Source: Actinomycetota bacterium
GTDB lineage: Bacteria > Actinomycetota > Acidimicrobiia > Acidimicrobiales > JAJPHE01
Assembly (NCBI GenBank): GCA_027315345.1
Contig: DAHUYE010000016.1
Span: 1 to 64,000 of the forward strand
Direction: 5' to 3'
DNA: 64,000 nucleotides
The notes under the pieces are model-generated. The model saw only the letters and a program-made list of their open reading frames with translations, was not told where the DNA came from and made no database searches. This document shows positions 46,861 through 54,787 of the stretch, piece after piece (within the stretch, counting starts at the first letter, position 1; each line of letters opens with the position of its first letter). The position numbers and the translations under genes are program-made.

Positions 46861-48107
46861 CCGACAGCCTCGAGGCCGTCTTCCGGCGCGAGGCCGGGCG
46901 CTGCACCGCCACTCTCATCCGCCTCCTCGGCGATATCGACCTGGCCGAGGAGGCGGTGGCGGAGGCGTTCACCATCGCCACCGAACAGTGGCCGGTCCGG
47001 GGCATACCGCCCAACCCCGGCGCCTGGATAACCACCACGGCCCGCAACCGGGCCATCGACCGGCTACGCCGGGAGGCGACCCGCACCGATCGGCATCACG
47101 CCGCTCACCGACTGCATTCAGACGACATGGAGCCGGACCACAATCCCGAAGTCGCCGACTTGGACGCCTTCGTCGACGTGGTGGCCGACGACCAGCTGCG
47201 TCTCATGTTCCTTTGCTGTCACCCGGCCCTGGCCGCCGACTCCCAGGTGGCGCTGACCCTCCGTCTGCTCGGAGGCCTGGAGACCGCAGAGATCGCCCGG
47301 GCCTTCCTCGTCCCGGAGACGACCATGGCCCAGCGCATCGTCCGGGCCAAGCGCAAGCTGCACGACAACCACGCCACCTACCGCATCCCCCGGGCGGCCG
47401 AACTACCCGACCGGCTCGCGGCTGTGCTGGGCGCCATCTATCTGATCTACACCGAGGGCCACACGGCGACGACGGGTAGGAGCTTGACCCGGACCGACCT
47501 TTCGACCGAGGCCATCCGGATCGGCCGGGTCCTGGCCACCCTCATGCCGGACGAGCCCGAGGCTATGGGCCTCCTGGCCCTGATGCTGCTGACCGAGGCC
47601 CGCCGCCCCGCCCGGGTGGACTCACTCGGGTTGATGGTCCGCCTTACCGACCAGGACCGCAGCCTCTGGACACGGGCTCTCATCCAGGAGGGTCACGATC
47701 TGGTGCGGGCCTGTCTGCGTCGCAACCAGCCAGGACCATTCCAGCTCCAGGCGGCCATCGCGGCGGTGCACGCCGACTCGCCGTCAGCCGAAGCGACCGA
47801 CTGGTCCCAGATTGTCGCCCTGTACGACCAGCTTTACGCCATCCGGCCCAACCCAGTCGTGGCCCTGAACCGGGCGGTGGCGGTTGGCTTCCTTGAGGGC
47901 CCCGCGGTCGGACTCGATGCGCTGGCCCGAGTCGATCTCGATGGCTATCAGCCTTACCACGCCGCCCAGGCGGACCTGCTGGCCCGGGCCGGGCGCACCG
48001 ACGAGGCGCTTGCCGCCTACACCCGAGCCATCGAACTGACGTCGAACCCAGCGGAGCGGGAGTTCCTCGAACGTCAGCGGGAGAACATCGCCGACAGCGA
48101 GCTTTGA
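46857..48107 (+). CDS. ECF sigma factor with C-terminal TPR extension (ECF42-like)
   Basis: A 416-residue RNA polymerase sigma factor. Region 2 is at about 10-80 (LIRLLGDIDLAEEAVAEAFT, ITTTARNRAIDRLRREA) and region 4 at about 110-165 (ALTLRLLGGLETAEIARAFL, TMAQRIVRAKRKL). A long C-terminal extension (about 170-416) holds TPR-like repeats ending ALAAYTRAIELTSNPAEREFL. This and its coupling to a DGPF protein match the ECF42 group, which lacks an anti-sigma factor. The C-terminal part is thought to control activity. Confidence 0.9.
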   Translation: MTDSLEAVFRREAGRCTATLIRLLGDIDLAEEAVAEAFTIATEQWPVRGIPPNPGAWITTTARNRAIDRLRREATRTDRHHAAHRLHSDDMEPDHNPEVADLDAFVDVVADDQLRLMFLCCHPALAADSQVALTLRLLGGLETAEIARAFLVPETTMAQRIVRAKRKLHDNHATYRIPRAAELPDRLAAVLGAIYLIYTEGHTATTGRSLTRTDLSTEAIRIGRVLATLMPDEPEAMGLLALMLLTEARRPARVDSLGLMVRLTDQDRSLWTRALIQEGHDLVRACLRRNQPGPFQLQAAIAAVHADSPSAEATDWSQIVALYDQLYAIRPNPVVALNRAVAVGFLEGPAVGLDALARVDLDGYQPYHAAQADLLARAGRTDEALAAYTRAIELTSNPAEREFLERQRENIADSEL

Positions 48108-48129
48108 CCGGCGCCGCCCATGCGCTTCG

Positions 48130-48393
48130 TCAGTCCGTCAAGGGGACGTCAGACGAGACGATCGCCGTCACGGCCTTGCGTCCGAGGCCAGAGACCTCGG
48201 CCAATAGGCGGATTGATGCACCCGCCCGGTGGGCGACTCGAATCATGTCGTCCCGAATCAGGGTTTCTTTGGCCGCCCTTTCAGCACTAAGGCCGACCAC
48301 CACGAGGGCTGCGCCAACCTCGCCGGTCTCAGAGCCCCGATACTTGTCCATCGAGCTCACTGCTGCGGATACGTCGGTGGGCGTGTAGCTCAT
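48130..48393 (-). CDS. Hypothetical protein, 87 aa, second gene of a small operon
   Basis: A small protein from ATG 48393, which overlaps the preceding stop as ATGA. The C-terminal half (RVAHRAGASIRLLAEVSGLGRKAVTAIVSS) has the spacing of a helix-turn-helix and may bind DNA. The N-terminal half is acidic and otherwise unremarkable. Together with the 53-residue partner upstream it looks like a regulator pair or toxin-antitoxin module, but no toxin family is recognised. Confidence 0.55.
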   Translation of the reverse strand: MSYTPTDVSAAVSSMDKYRGSETGEVGAALVVVGLSAERAAKETLIRDDMIRVAHRAGASIRLLAEVSGLGRKAVTAIVSSDVPLTD

Positions 48394-48551
48394 GATTCCT
48401 CCCGGAGGGCGCTTGCGAGCTTGTCCCGAATTGCCATGAGTAGCGGCATCCGCGGCGATACGTCACCCCGGCCCTCGGCGTCGTTCAGATGCGCCAACGT
48501 CATCCCGAGAAGCTCGAGGGCCTCGACCCGTTCAAGCTCAACCTTGACCAC
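48390..48551 (-). CDS. Small protein, 53 aa, possibly leaderless, first gene of a small operon
   Basis: A short helical protein (VELERVEALELLGMTLAHLN to LLMAIRDKLASALREES) from GTG 48551. A TACAAT -10-like box on the minus strand (48558-48563) ends only 6 bp before the start codon, so the transcript would be leaderless. A longer frame to 48701 reads through that box and is unlikely. Its stop overlaps the start of the 87-residue partner (ATGA). The family is not recognised. Confidence 0.5.
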   Translation of the reverse strand: MVKVELERVEALELLGMTLAHLNDAEGRGDVSPRMPLLMAIRDKLASALREES

Positions 48552-48590
48552 TGGTCCTATTGTAGCCGGGTATGGTCCATTTAGGACCAG
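48551..48590 (-). promoter_or_regulatory. Operator-like inverted repeat over the small operon's promoter
   Basis: CTGGTCCTA (48551-48559) and TAGGACCAG (48582-48590) form a perfect 9-bp inverted repeat; a third, near-palindromic ATGGTCCAT (48572-48580) lies between. The repeat spans the TACAAT box and touches the start codon, a layout expected of an autorepressor site. Confidence 0.55.
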
Positions 48591-48919
48591 ACAATCACGA
48601 GTGATTCTTAGTCTCGACCGGCCGACCAGGGGCCCAGCCGACCTGTCCCCGAAGATCGCCCTGGAGAACCCACCTGCCCTGAAACGCCGGCTGGCGGGCA
48701 CCCTCTCGGTGACCGATGTCTGTGGAGGCGAAGGTCGTCGCGTCGCGTGCCCTGACCGGAACCCCTCGACACCCCCTTGGGCCGAATCGCATTCAAGAGG
48801 TAGAGGGTTCGATCCCCTTGGCCTCCACCGAGAACCTTGATTGGCTCGCTTCGACGGTGTAGTGATGGCTTGGGCCGATACCCTCCCGATGAGGGATCAC
48901 AGCGAGAGACGAGGTAGAG
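48552..48919. other. Intergenic stretch holding operator and att-like repeat
   Basis: Apart from the inverted repeat at 48551-48590 and the tRNA-derived repeat at 48789-48835, I see no gene in this stretch. Reading frames that cross it are short and lack family features. Confidence 0.6.
48789..48835 (+). repeat. 47-bp direct repeat, distal att-like copy of the tRNA-Ala 3' end
   Basis: Matches 46031-46077 at 45 of 47 positions. It contains the T arm and 3' acceptor strand but no D arm or anticodon, so it is not a working tRNA; base 66 is changed so that it would mispair. It marks the far end of the insert. Confidence 0.85.
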
Positions 48920-49588
48920 ATGGACTCCGACATGGTGGCCCAGGTCATCGACGTAGCCAACCGGGTCGTGGCCTCCGGGGCCATCTCGGCCAATGGCCAC
49001 GGCAACGTCAGCCTCCGCGTCCCCGGGGAGGACGAGATGTATTTCACGGGAGGGCCGTCCTTACGGAACCACCTGCCGGAAGCGGTGGTGCGAGTCGGTC
49101 TTGACGGCGCTCTCCGGGAGGGCCAGCTCCCCCCGATTCAGGCAGCTGTGGTCGCCATGCACACCGCCATGTACGCCGACCAGCCTGACGTCGGTTGTGT
49201 ACTGCACACCCACTCTCCCTACGCCACCGCCTATGCCGTCGCTCACCGGCCCATCGGCTGCTGGATCGAGGCTCTGGCCATGTTCGGCCTCCCCGAGGGC
49301 GTGCCGGTGGCGGCCTACGGGCCCCGGGGATCCGATCACGCCGTGGCCAACATCCGGGCCGCGGTCGTACCCGGCGTTCCCGCCGTACTCCTGGCCAACC
49401 ACGGTGTGTTGGTCTTCCACCGCACGCCCGACCTGGCCATTACCGTCGGCGGCATCGTGGAGGAGGCCGCTCAGGCCGGCATCCGCAGCACGCCCATCGG
49501 GGGAGCCGTCGAGATTCCTGCCGGGATGAAGGAGGCGGCGCTGCAGAGAGCCATGGCCTTCGAACAGAAGGGCGTAGCCGCCCGCTGA
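48920..49588 (+). CDS. Class II aldolase/adducin-family protein
   Basis: A 222-residue zinc-dependent aldolase-like protein (fuculose-1-phosphate or ribulose-5-phosphate epimerase type). Metal ligands are in VLHTHSPYATAYA and the final LLANHGVLVF; GNVSLRVPGEDEMYFTGG is the phosphate-binding region. There is no sugar kinase or isomerase beside it, so the substrate is unknown. It begins 84 bp after the distal att-like repeat. Confidence 0.88.
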   Translation: MDSDMVAQVIDVANRVVASGAISANGHGNVSLRVPGEDEMYFTGGPSLRNHLPEAVVRVGLDGALREGQLPPIQAAVVAMHTAMYADQPDVGCVLHTHSPYATAYAVAHRPIGCWIEALAMFGLPEGVPVAAYGPRGSDHAVANIRAAVVPGVPAVLLANHGVLVFHRTPDLAITVGGIVEEAAQAGIRSTPIGGAVEIPAGMKEAALQRAMAFEQKGVAAR

Positions 49589-49671
49589 GCCGGCTGCGCT
49601 CCGGCGTCAGCGGACCAACCGGACAGGCAGCCCGATAGCCGACCCGGTCCCCCCGGCCGTATTGTGCGGCG

Positions 49672-50004
49672 GTGGCTGATGCCCGAGAGGTAGCCGAGCG
49701 ATACGTTGCTCTGGTGAACGCCCGGCAGCTGGATGCGGTGGTGGACCTGTTCGAGCCGGACGCCGTCATCAACAGTTCCGCCGGGGTCACGGTTACCGGT
49801 CATGAGGAGATCCGTTCCTTCTACCGCGACTCCGTGTTCGCGTCCGGGACCCGGCTCGAGATCCGGGCCTTCATCGATGACGGAACCAGGTGCTGCATGG
49901 AAATCTGGAACCGCGGCGCCGACGGCTCCTCCGTGCAGGTCGCGGACCTCTTCACCGTGAACCCGGACGGCCGCGTCAGCCTTCTGATCGCCTACCGGCG
50001 CTGA
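49672..50004 (+). CDS. SnoaL/NTF2-like protein
   Basis: A 110-residue single-domain NTF2-like fold: VAERYVALVNARQLDAVVDLFEPDAVI, the TGHEEIRSFYRDS helix and strands to LLIAYRR. These proteins include isomerases, dehydratases and binding proteins. It is next to the aldolase on the same strand, 83 bp downstream. Confidence 0.8.
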   Translation: MADAREVAERYVALVNARQLDAVVDLFEPDAVINSSAGVTVTGHEEIRSFYRDSVFASGTRLEIRAFIDDGTRCCMEIWNRGADGSSVQVADLFTVNPDGRVSLLIAYRR

Positions 50005-50070
50005 GCCGCCGGCCGGCCAGGCCGGGTTGTCCCGCACAATGCTCTTTCGCCCGACCACTGTCGAGGGCTC

Positions 50071-50229
50071 CCGGGTGGTGACTTCGGTCACCTCCTCAAG
50101 GTTTCGGCCTCAGATGCCGATACCAGGTGGTTAGCCCGTTAGAGGGACGCTTGGTTTGGGCTGGACGGCCCCTCAGCCGTCACCCGTACAGGCTCGACGC
50201 CACCTCCTACCCGCCTCAAGAGGAGCGTC
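50071..50229 (+). promoter_or_regulatory. Structured 5' leader of the ice-binding-like gene, possible cis-regulatory RNA
   Basis: The gap contains several hairpins: GGTGAC-TTCG-GTCACC (50077-50092, a stable UUCG tetraloop), ACC-AGGT-GGT, and GACGGC/GCCGTC (50164-50181). Motifs such as CAGATGCCGATACCAGGTGGTTAGCC between the stems look conserved in style but I cannot match them to a named riboswitch class. AGAGGAG precedes the ATG at 50230 by a few bases. A regulatory RNA is plausible; the class is not determined. Confidence 0.45.
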
Positions 50230-51411
50230 ATGCCCGTCCCCCGAGCCACCCGCCAGGCCAGACCGGCCGCCCGGACCGCCCGCGTCTCTCGGAGGCACCC
50301 GGGCTACCTCGCCCTGCCCCTGGGCGCCGCCCTCACCACGGCGGCCCTCCTGGTGGTTGGGTCGGGCGCCGATGCCGCCCAGGGCCCGGTCGGGCTGGGC
50401 ACCGCCGCCAGCTTCGCCGTGCTGGCCGGAGCCGGCATCAGCAATACCGGCCCCACCGTCATCGACGGGGACACCGGCAGTTTCCCCACCCCCACCGAGA
50501 CCGGCTTCAACACCGTCGTCCAGACCGGGACCAACCACGGCGGGGACGCCGTGACCCAGCAGGCCAAGACCGACCTGGGCACCGCCTACACCGATGCGGC
50601 CGGACGCCTCCCGGTCAGCACCGTTCCGGTGGAACTGGGCGGCACCACCCTCATCCCCGGCGTCTACCAGTCGGCGGCCGGCACTTTCGGCCTGACCGGC
50701 ACCGTGACCCTCAATGCCCAGGGCAACCCGGCCGCCGAGTTCGTGTTCCAGGCCGCTTCGACCCTCATCACCGCCTCCAACAGTTCGGTCCGCCTCGTCA
50801 ACGGTGCCAGCCCGTGCAACGTGGTGTGGCAGGTGGGCAGCTCAGCCACTTTCGGCACCGGGACCCAGTTCGCCGGAGACGTCCTGGCCTACACCTCGAT
50901 CACCGCCGATACCGGAGCCAGCTTCCAGGGCCGGCTGCTGGCCGAGAACGGCGCCGTCACCCTCGACACCAACACCGTCGACAACGCCAGCTGCACGTCA
51001 CCCCCGGTGACCACCTCGACCACCTCGACCTCCACCAGCACTACCTCGACCTCCACCAGCACTACCTCGACTAGCACTACCAGCACCACCCTTCCCGCCG
51101 CCGTCAAGACCACGGGCGGGAGCGGGACCGCACCGACGGTTCCGACCGGATCAGCCCGTCCCACCACCCCGGCCAGCTCGGCCGGACCCGCTGGCGCCAC
51201 ACCGCTGGTTGGCGGCGGGACAGGAACCGCCGGCAGCAAGGGCGCCGCCTCCAGTAGTGCCGGCTTCAACTCGGGCGGTACGCCGGCCGGTCAGCTGACC
51301 GGTCTGCCGTTCACCGGTGCGCCGGTGCGCCCGCTGGCCGAGACCGCCCTGGCCCTCTTGGCCGCGGGCGCGGTGGCGATGCGGGCCGGCCGGCGCCGCC
51401 GGGTCAGCTGA
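50230..51411 (+). CDS. Ice-binding-like (DUF3494) LPXTG surface protein
   Basis: A 393-residue exported protein. An Arg-rich N-terminus and hydrophobic segment end in GADA. The mature domain is a DUF3494 beta helix: LGTAASFAVLAGAGISNTGPTVIDGD, LIPGVYQSAAGTFGLTGTVTL and VVWQVGSSATFGTGTQFAG. A Thr/Ser linker follows, then the sortase signal LPFTG, a hydrophobic helix and RRRR. It is probably anchored to peptidoglycan; no sortase is in the window. DUF3494 domains bind ice or act in adhesion, and the choice here is open. Confidence 0.9.
   Translation: MPVPRATRQARPAARTARVSRRHPGYLALPLGAALTTAALLVVGSGADAAQGPVGLGTAASFAVLAGAGISNTGPTVIDGDTGSFPTPTETGFNTVVQTGTNHGGDAVTQQAKTDLGTAYTDAAGRLPVSTVPVELGGTTLIPGVYQSAAGTFGLTGTVTLNAQGNPAAEFVFQAASTLITASNSSVRLVNGASPCNVVWQVGSSATFGTGTQFAGDVLAYTSITADTGASFQGRLLAENGAVTLDTNTVDNASCTSPPVTTSTTSTSTSTTSTSTSTTSTSTTSTTLPAAVKTTGGSGTAPTVPTGSARPTTPASSAGPAGATPLVGGGTGTAGSKGAASSSAGFNSGGTPAGQLTGLPFTGAPVRPLAETALALLAAGAVAMRAGRRRRVS
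51022..51063. repeat. 21-bp tandem repeat in the Ser/Thr linker
   Basis: Two perfect copies of a 21-bp unit (51022-51042, 51043-51063) and a degenerate third. It encodes the low-complexity STTSTST linker between the DUF3494 domain and the sortase signal. Confidence 0.8.
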
Positions 51412-51454
51412 GCCGACCCGGGGCCACCATGGCCACCGGACCAGCGCCGGGAGA

Positions 51455-51808
51455 TCAGGCCAGCAGCCGATCCAGCAGATCGATGACCGCCCCGGGTCCA
51501 CACAGCTTGGGCACGGCTGCCACCGCGCCGGCCGCCTCGGCCCGCGCACCCAGGCTGTGGGGATCGGCGGCCGAGAACATCACCACCCGGCTGCGGGGGC
51601 TGGCCAGGAGGATGGCCTGGACCACCCCGGCGCCGTCGAGGCCAGGCCCGAATCCCTCCAGGATGACGACCTCCGGCTGGACCATGGCGGCCGCTTCTGC
51701 CGCCCCGGAGCGGGCGCAGGCCTCCGTCACCTGATGTCCCTGCCCGGTCAGGGCGAGCCGGAGCAGGAAGCGCATGTCCGGACAGTCATCCACGACCAGC
51801 AATCGCAC
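51455..51808 (-). CDS. Receiver-domain protein with Asp-to-Glu change at the phosphorylation site
   Basis: A 117-residue stand-alone receiver-like protein. The start GTG 51808 is favoured because GGAAGGGTGG lies 7 nt upstream; ATG 51841 is an alternative. The acidic pair is present (LLVVDDCPD), as are Ser in VVMFSAAD and a Lys near the end, but the phosphoacceptor position in VVILEGFGPGLDG is Glu51 instead of Asp. It is therefore unlikely to be phosphorylated normally. No partner kinase is adjacent. Confidence 0.78.
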   Translation of the reverse strand: MRLLVVDDCPDMRFLLRLALTGQGHQVTEACARSGAAEAAAMVQPEVVILEGFGPGLDGAGVVQAILLASPRSRVVMFSAADPHSLGARAEAAGAVAAVPKLCGPGAVIDLLDRLLA

Positions 51809-51882
51809 CGAGTATCCACCCTTCCCGTCCGTCCCGGCCATACCTTGAACCGTGGTCGACACGGGTAATCCTGATGTCTGGA

Positions 51883-51960
51883 CGCTTTGTCGACAATCAG
51901 CACTAAGGGTCATTTGTCCTGGTCATTAGTGACTAAAGCGACAAATTGGACCAAGGATGG
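51883..51960. promoter_or_regulatory. Divergent promoter region with inverted repeats
   Basis: TTTGTCGA (51886-51893) faces its complement GCGACAAA (51938-51945) around GTCATTAGTGAC (51922-51933), itself nearly palindromic. The region lies between the receiver gene and the membrane-protein pair and is AT-richer than its flanks. A shared operator is plausible. Confidence 0.4.
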
Positions 51961-51977
51961 GCCGTTACCCTTGGAGG

Positions 51978-52349
51978 ATGCACCAGCGCTGGTTGAGCCG
52001 ACGGGCCCTGCTGCTCCATCTGGCCGTCCTGGTGGTGGCCCCGGCCTGCCTGGCCGCCTTCTGGTGGCAGCTGCTCCGGGCCCTGGGAGGTAACGACCTG
52101 TCCTGGGCCTACTGCTTCGAATGGCCCATCTTCTCGGTTCTGGCCGTGGTCGGATGGTGGCAGCTGATCCATGACGATGGCGGCGCCCCGGCCGAACGGC
52201 ATCGTCGGGCCGGGGCGGTGGAGAGGGAGCCGGTCTCGCCCCTGGTGCCCCAGTGGCGCGATGACCCCGAGGATCAGGAGCTGGCCGCCTACAACCGCTG
52301 GCTGGGTGAACTCGCTTCCTCCGGGCGGCGCAAGACGTGGCGCCCGTGA
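51978..52349 (+). CDS. Small membrane protein upstream of a DUF3817-like gene
   Basis: A 123-residue protein from ATG 51978 (an in-frame ATG at 51957 is an alternative). Two hydrophobic segments (ALLLHLAVLVVAPACLAAFW and IFSVLAVVGWWQLI) precede a cytoplasmic charged tail with DDPEDQELAAYNRWLGELA. It is paired with a DUF3817-like gene, as in many actinobacteria. The function is unknown. The stop overlaps the next start as GTGA. Confidence 0.7.
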   Translation: MHQRWLSRRALLLHLAVLVVAPACLAAFWWQLLRALGGNDLSWAYCFEWPIFSVLAVVGWWQLIHDDGGAPAERHRRAGAVEREPVSPLVPQWRDDPEDQELAAYNRWLGELASSGRRKTWRP

Positions 52350-52693
52350 CCGGCATCTCCGGGGCGCTGCTGCGCTACCGGATCATGGCCTACACGGTCG
52401 GGGTCGGCCTGGCCGTCCTGGTTTTCATCGGCATGCCGTTGCAGTACCTGGCCCACACCAAGTCGGTGGTGGCCGTGGTCGGGCCCATCCACGGCTTTCT
52501 CTACATCGTCTACCTGGCCGCCGCCCTGGACATGGCCCGGCGCTGCCGCTTCACCCTGGTTCAGATGGCCGCCATGATCGGGGCCGGCCTGGTGCCGTTG
52601 CTGGCCTTCGTGATCGAGCACATCGTCACCGCCCGGGTGCGCTCCCGGTTTCCAGAGACCGTGTCCCCCCGGGACGGCTCACTGCGAACCTGA
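52346..52693 (+). CDS. DUF3817 integral membrane protein
   Basis: A protein of 115 residues from GTG 52346; GTG 52337 is an alternative. It carries the DUF3817 pattern: RIMAYTVGVGLAVLVFIGMPLQ, GPIHGFLYIVYLAAALDMA and GLVPLLAFVIEHIV, three helices with a conserved His in the second. The function is unknown. It is convergent with, and slightly overlaps, the htrA-like gene. Confidence 0.82.
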   Translation: MTGISGALLRYRIMAYTVGVGLAVLVFIGMPLQYLAHTKSVVAVVGPIHGFLYIVYLAAALDMARRCRFTLVQMAAMIGAGLVPLLAFVIEHIVTARVRSRFPETVSPRDGSLRT

Positions 52694-53935
52694 CGGCGCC
52701 GTTCCCAGCGTCACGCTGATGTTGAGCAGTTTGGGACCGCGGTAGACCCCGAGGGTCACCGTCTGGCCCGGGTTGTATCCCCGCAGGTCCTGGGTCAGGT
52801 CGTCCCAGGCGGCCACGCCCGAGCCGTCCAGGCTGACGATCACGTCCCCGGGTTGGATGCCGGCCCGGGCCGCCGGGGTGTTGGGTCCCACCGTCTCGAC
52901 CAGGGCCCCGGTGCTCGGGGTGAGCCCGTAGTCCTGCTGCTGCTGGGGTGTCTCGTCCCCTCCCTGGATACCGAGGTAGGCACGGGGCAGGCTCACGGTG
53001 CCGCCCTTGCGCAGGAGTGGAACCAGATGGGTGATGGTGTCTGCCGGTATGGCGAAGCCGATGTTCTGGGCCTGGGCGCTGCCGGCGTTGACGGCCTCGT
53101 CGGAGTTCATCCCGATGACCTGGCCCTGGGAGTTGACCAGCGGACCACCGGAGTTGCCGGGGTTTATGGCAGCGTCGGTCTGGAGGAGGTTGGCCAGGGT
53201 GATGGTGGCTCCGCTGTTTGGGTCCTGGGTGGTCAGGCCCCGGCCCTCGGCTGAGATGATGCCGGCCGTGACGGTCGGGCCCCCGGACAGACCCAGGGCG
53301 TTGCCGATGGCCACCACGCCGTCACCGACCTTGACCGCCGCCGAGCGCCCGAAGCTCACCGTGGGCAGACCCGACTCCCCGGAGATCTGGATCAGGGCCA
53401 CGTCATCGGAAGGATCGGTGCCGATGACCTTGGCCGGCAGGTCCTTGGCCGAACCGTTGAGGTTGACGGTGATGCTGGAAGCCCCGCTGACGACGTGGTT
53501 GTTGGTCACGATCTGGCCGTCAGAGGCGATGATCATACCGGTGCCCTCGTCCAGGGAGGTTTGGGTGCCTCCTCCACCGAAGCCGAAGAATCCCCCACCG
53601 GCCGGGCTCTGGACGACCACGGTGGACTTGATGGTCACTACCGCCGGCAGGACCTTGGCCAGGATGGCCTGGATGTCCGCCGGCCGCTGATTGATCAGGC
53701 TGGTATTACCGGAAAACTTCTCCACCACCGTCTGACCCCCGCCCCCCGATGAAGTCCGGGCGACCAGGGCCCCGACCCCCGCCCCGATCAGGGCCGCCAC
53801 CAGGGCGACGGCCAGGGTGGCCCGTGCTCCCCAGGCCGGCGGGTCCGGGCGGGCCGGCGGCGGCGGGGGTGGCGGCGCGGACCAGACCGGTTCGATGGGG
53901 AGCCAGGCCGTTTCTTGCTCGCTCATATCGTCCAT
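52679..53935 (-). CDS. HtrA/DegP-like membrane-anchored serine protease with PDZ domain
   Basis: A 418-residue protein from ATG 53935, with AAGGGG upstream. A Pro-rich cytoplasmic N-terminus (PVWSAPPPPPPPARP) and one TM helix (TLAVALVAALIGAGVGALVA) place the protease outside. The trypsin-like triad is His in TNNHVV, Asp in SDDVALI and Ser in NPGNSGGPLV. A single PDZ domain follows (YLGIQGGDE to GVYRGPKLL). It probably degrades misfolded cell-envelope proteins. It lies 11 bp downstream of the L,D-transpeptidase. Confidence 0.94.
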   Translation of the reverse strand: MDDMSEQETAWLPIEPVWSAPPPPPPPARPDPPAWGARATLAVALVAALIGAGVGALVARTSSGGGGQTVVEKFSGNTSLINQRPADIQAILAKVLPAVVTIKSTVVVQSPAGGGFFGFGGGGTQTSLDEGTGMIIASDGQIVTNNHVVSGASSITVNLNGSAKDLPAKVIGTDPSDDVALIQISGESGLPTVSFGRSAAVKVGDGVVAIGNALGLSGGPTVTAGIISAEGRGLTTQDPNSGATITLANLLQTDAAINPGNSGGPLVNSQGQVIGMNSDEAVNAGSAQAQNIGFAIPADTITHLVPLLRKGGTVSLPRAYLGIQGGDETPQQQQDYGLTPSTGALVETVGPNTPAARAGIQPGDVIVSLDGSGVAAWDDLTQDLRGYNPGQTVTLGVYRGPKLLNISVTLGTAPSGSQ

Positions 53936-53946
53936 CCAATCACCCC

Positions 53947-54780
53947 TTACGGGGTGATGGTCACCGGCGTCCCCACCGGGAGGACCTTGACCAGAACCAG
54001 CAGCTGGGGATTGTCCAGGCGGATGCAGCCGTGGCTGGCGCTGGTGCCGATCACCCACGGTTCGTCGGTTCCGTGGATGGCGATCTGTCCCGGCCCCCCG
54101 TCGAACTCGGTATAGGTGTTGGAGAAATCCGACAGGCCGAAGGCGTAGGGCCCGTAGGCGCCGTTGGGATCGTTCGAGGCCACCAGCTCCGTGACATAAA
54201 ACTGGCCCGTCGGCGTCGGACTGGCGGCGTTACCCACCGCCACCTCATGGGTCTGGATCAGACGGCCGGCCTGGTAGAGGTCCAGGACGTGGGCATTGAG
54301 ATGGACCACCACTTCGAAGTCGTCGCTGTAGAGGCGGACCTCGGACGCCTGGATCCAGCCGTTGGCCCCGTTGGGTCGCTGGGGCAGCAGGACATTGAGC
54401 CAGTTGCCCACCGCCGACTGGACCAGGAATACCAGCGGCGCCCCGAGGCTGTTGGGGTTGGCCAGGGTGGCGCTGGGGGTCCCAGCCGCCGGCGTCGGAT
54501 AGACCGTCGCCTCCGGGCCTTTGACGTAGGCCACGGCCCGGTCTCCGGCCGGCAGCGTGTTGAGCTCGTCCTCGGCCGTCTGAGGCTTGGGGCTGGTGGT
54601 GGTGGTCGAGGCCGGCGCCGAAGTGACCTCGGTGTAGTGGGTCACGGCTGAGCCGATCGCCCCCGCCGGCCGGGCCCAGGGGTCGGCTCGCCACACCAGG
54701 GCTCCCACGCCCATGGCCAGGAGGGCCGCCACCGCGCCAGCGCCCATCATCAGAGCCCGCCGGCTCGGTCCCGCCGCCAC
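53947..54780 (-). CDS. L,D-transpeptidase (YkuD) cell-wall protein
   Basis: A 277-residue protein from GTG 54780. A short Arg stretch and one hydrophobic segment (GAGAVAALLAMGVGALVW) anchor it. A Thr/Ser spacer and an SH3-like region lead to the YkuD catalytic domain, with the H-x16-S-H-G-C motif visible in HGTDEPWVIGTSASHGCIRL. It forms 3-3 cross-links in peptidoglycan or attaches proteins to it. Its frame can be read upstream into the glycosidase gene; those residues are not part of it. Confidence 0.9.
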   Translation of the reverse strand: MAAGPSRRALMMGAGAVAALLAMGVGALVWRADPWARPAGAIGSAVTHYTEVTSAPASTTTTSPKPQTAEDELNTLPAGDRAVAYVKGPEATVYPTPAAGTPSATLANPNSLGAPLVFLVQSAVGNWLNVLLPQRPNGANGWIQASEVRLYSDDFEVVVHLNAHVLDLYQAGRLIQTHEVAVGNAASPTPTGQFYVTELVASNDPNGAYGPYAFGLSDFSNTYTEFDGGPGQIAIHGTDEPWVIGTSASHGCIRLDNPQLLVLVKVLPVGTPVTITP

Positions 54781-54787
54781 CCCGTCC

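Larger units (their letters stand above)
46078..48788. mobile_element. Putative integrase-less genomic insert at tRNA-Ala, about 2.7 kb
   Basis: The interval between the two tRNA-derived direct repeats. It contains a gene fragment, a YCII/sigma factor pair, and a two-gene operon on the minus strand. No integrase or transposase is visible, so if it was mobile it was mobilised by an external recombinase or has decayed. Base use is mixed, and the minus-strand pair is clearly less GC-rich than its surroundings. Confidence 0.6.

Noticed and set aside
51010-51090. Possible CRISPR-like repeats
   Set aside because: Units are contiguous without spacers and encode a Ser/Thr linker in frame.
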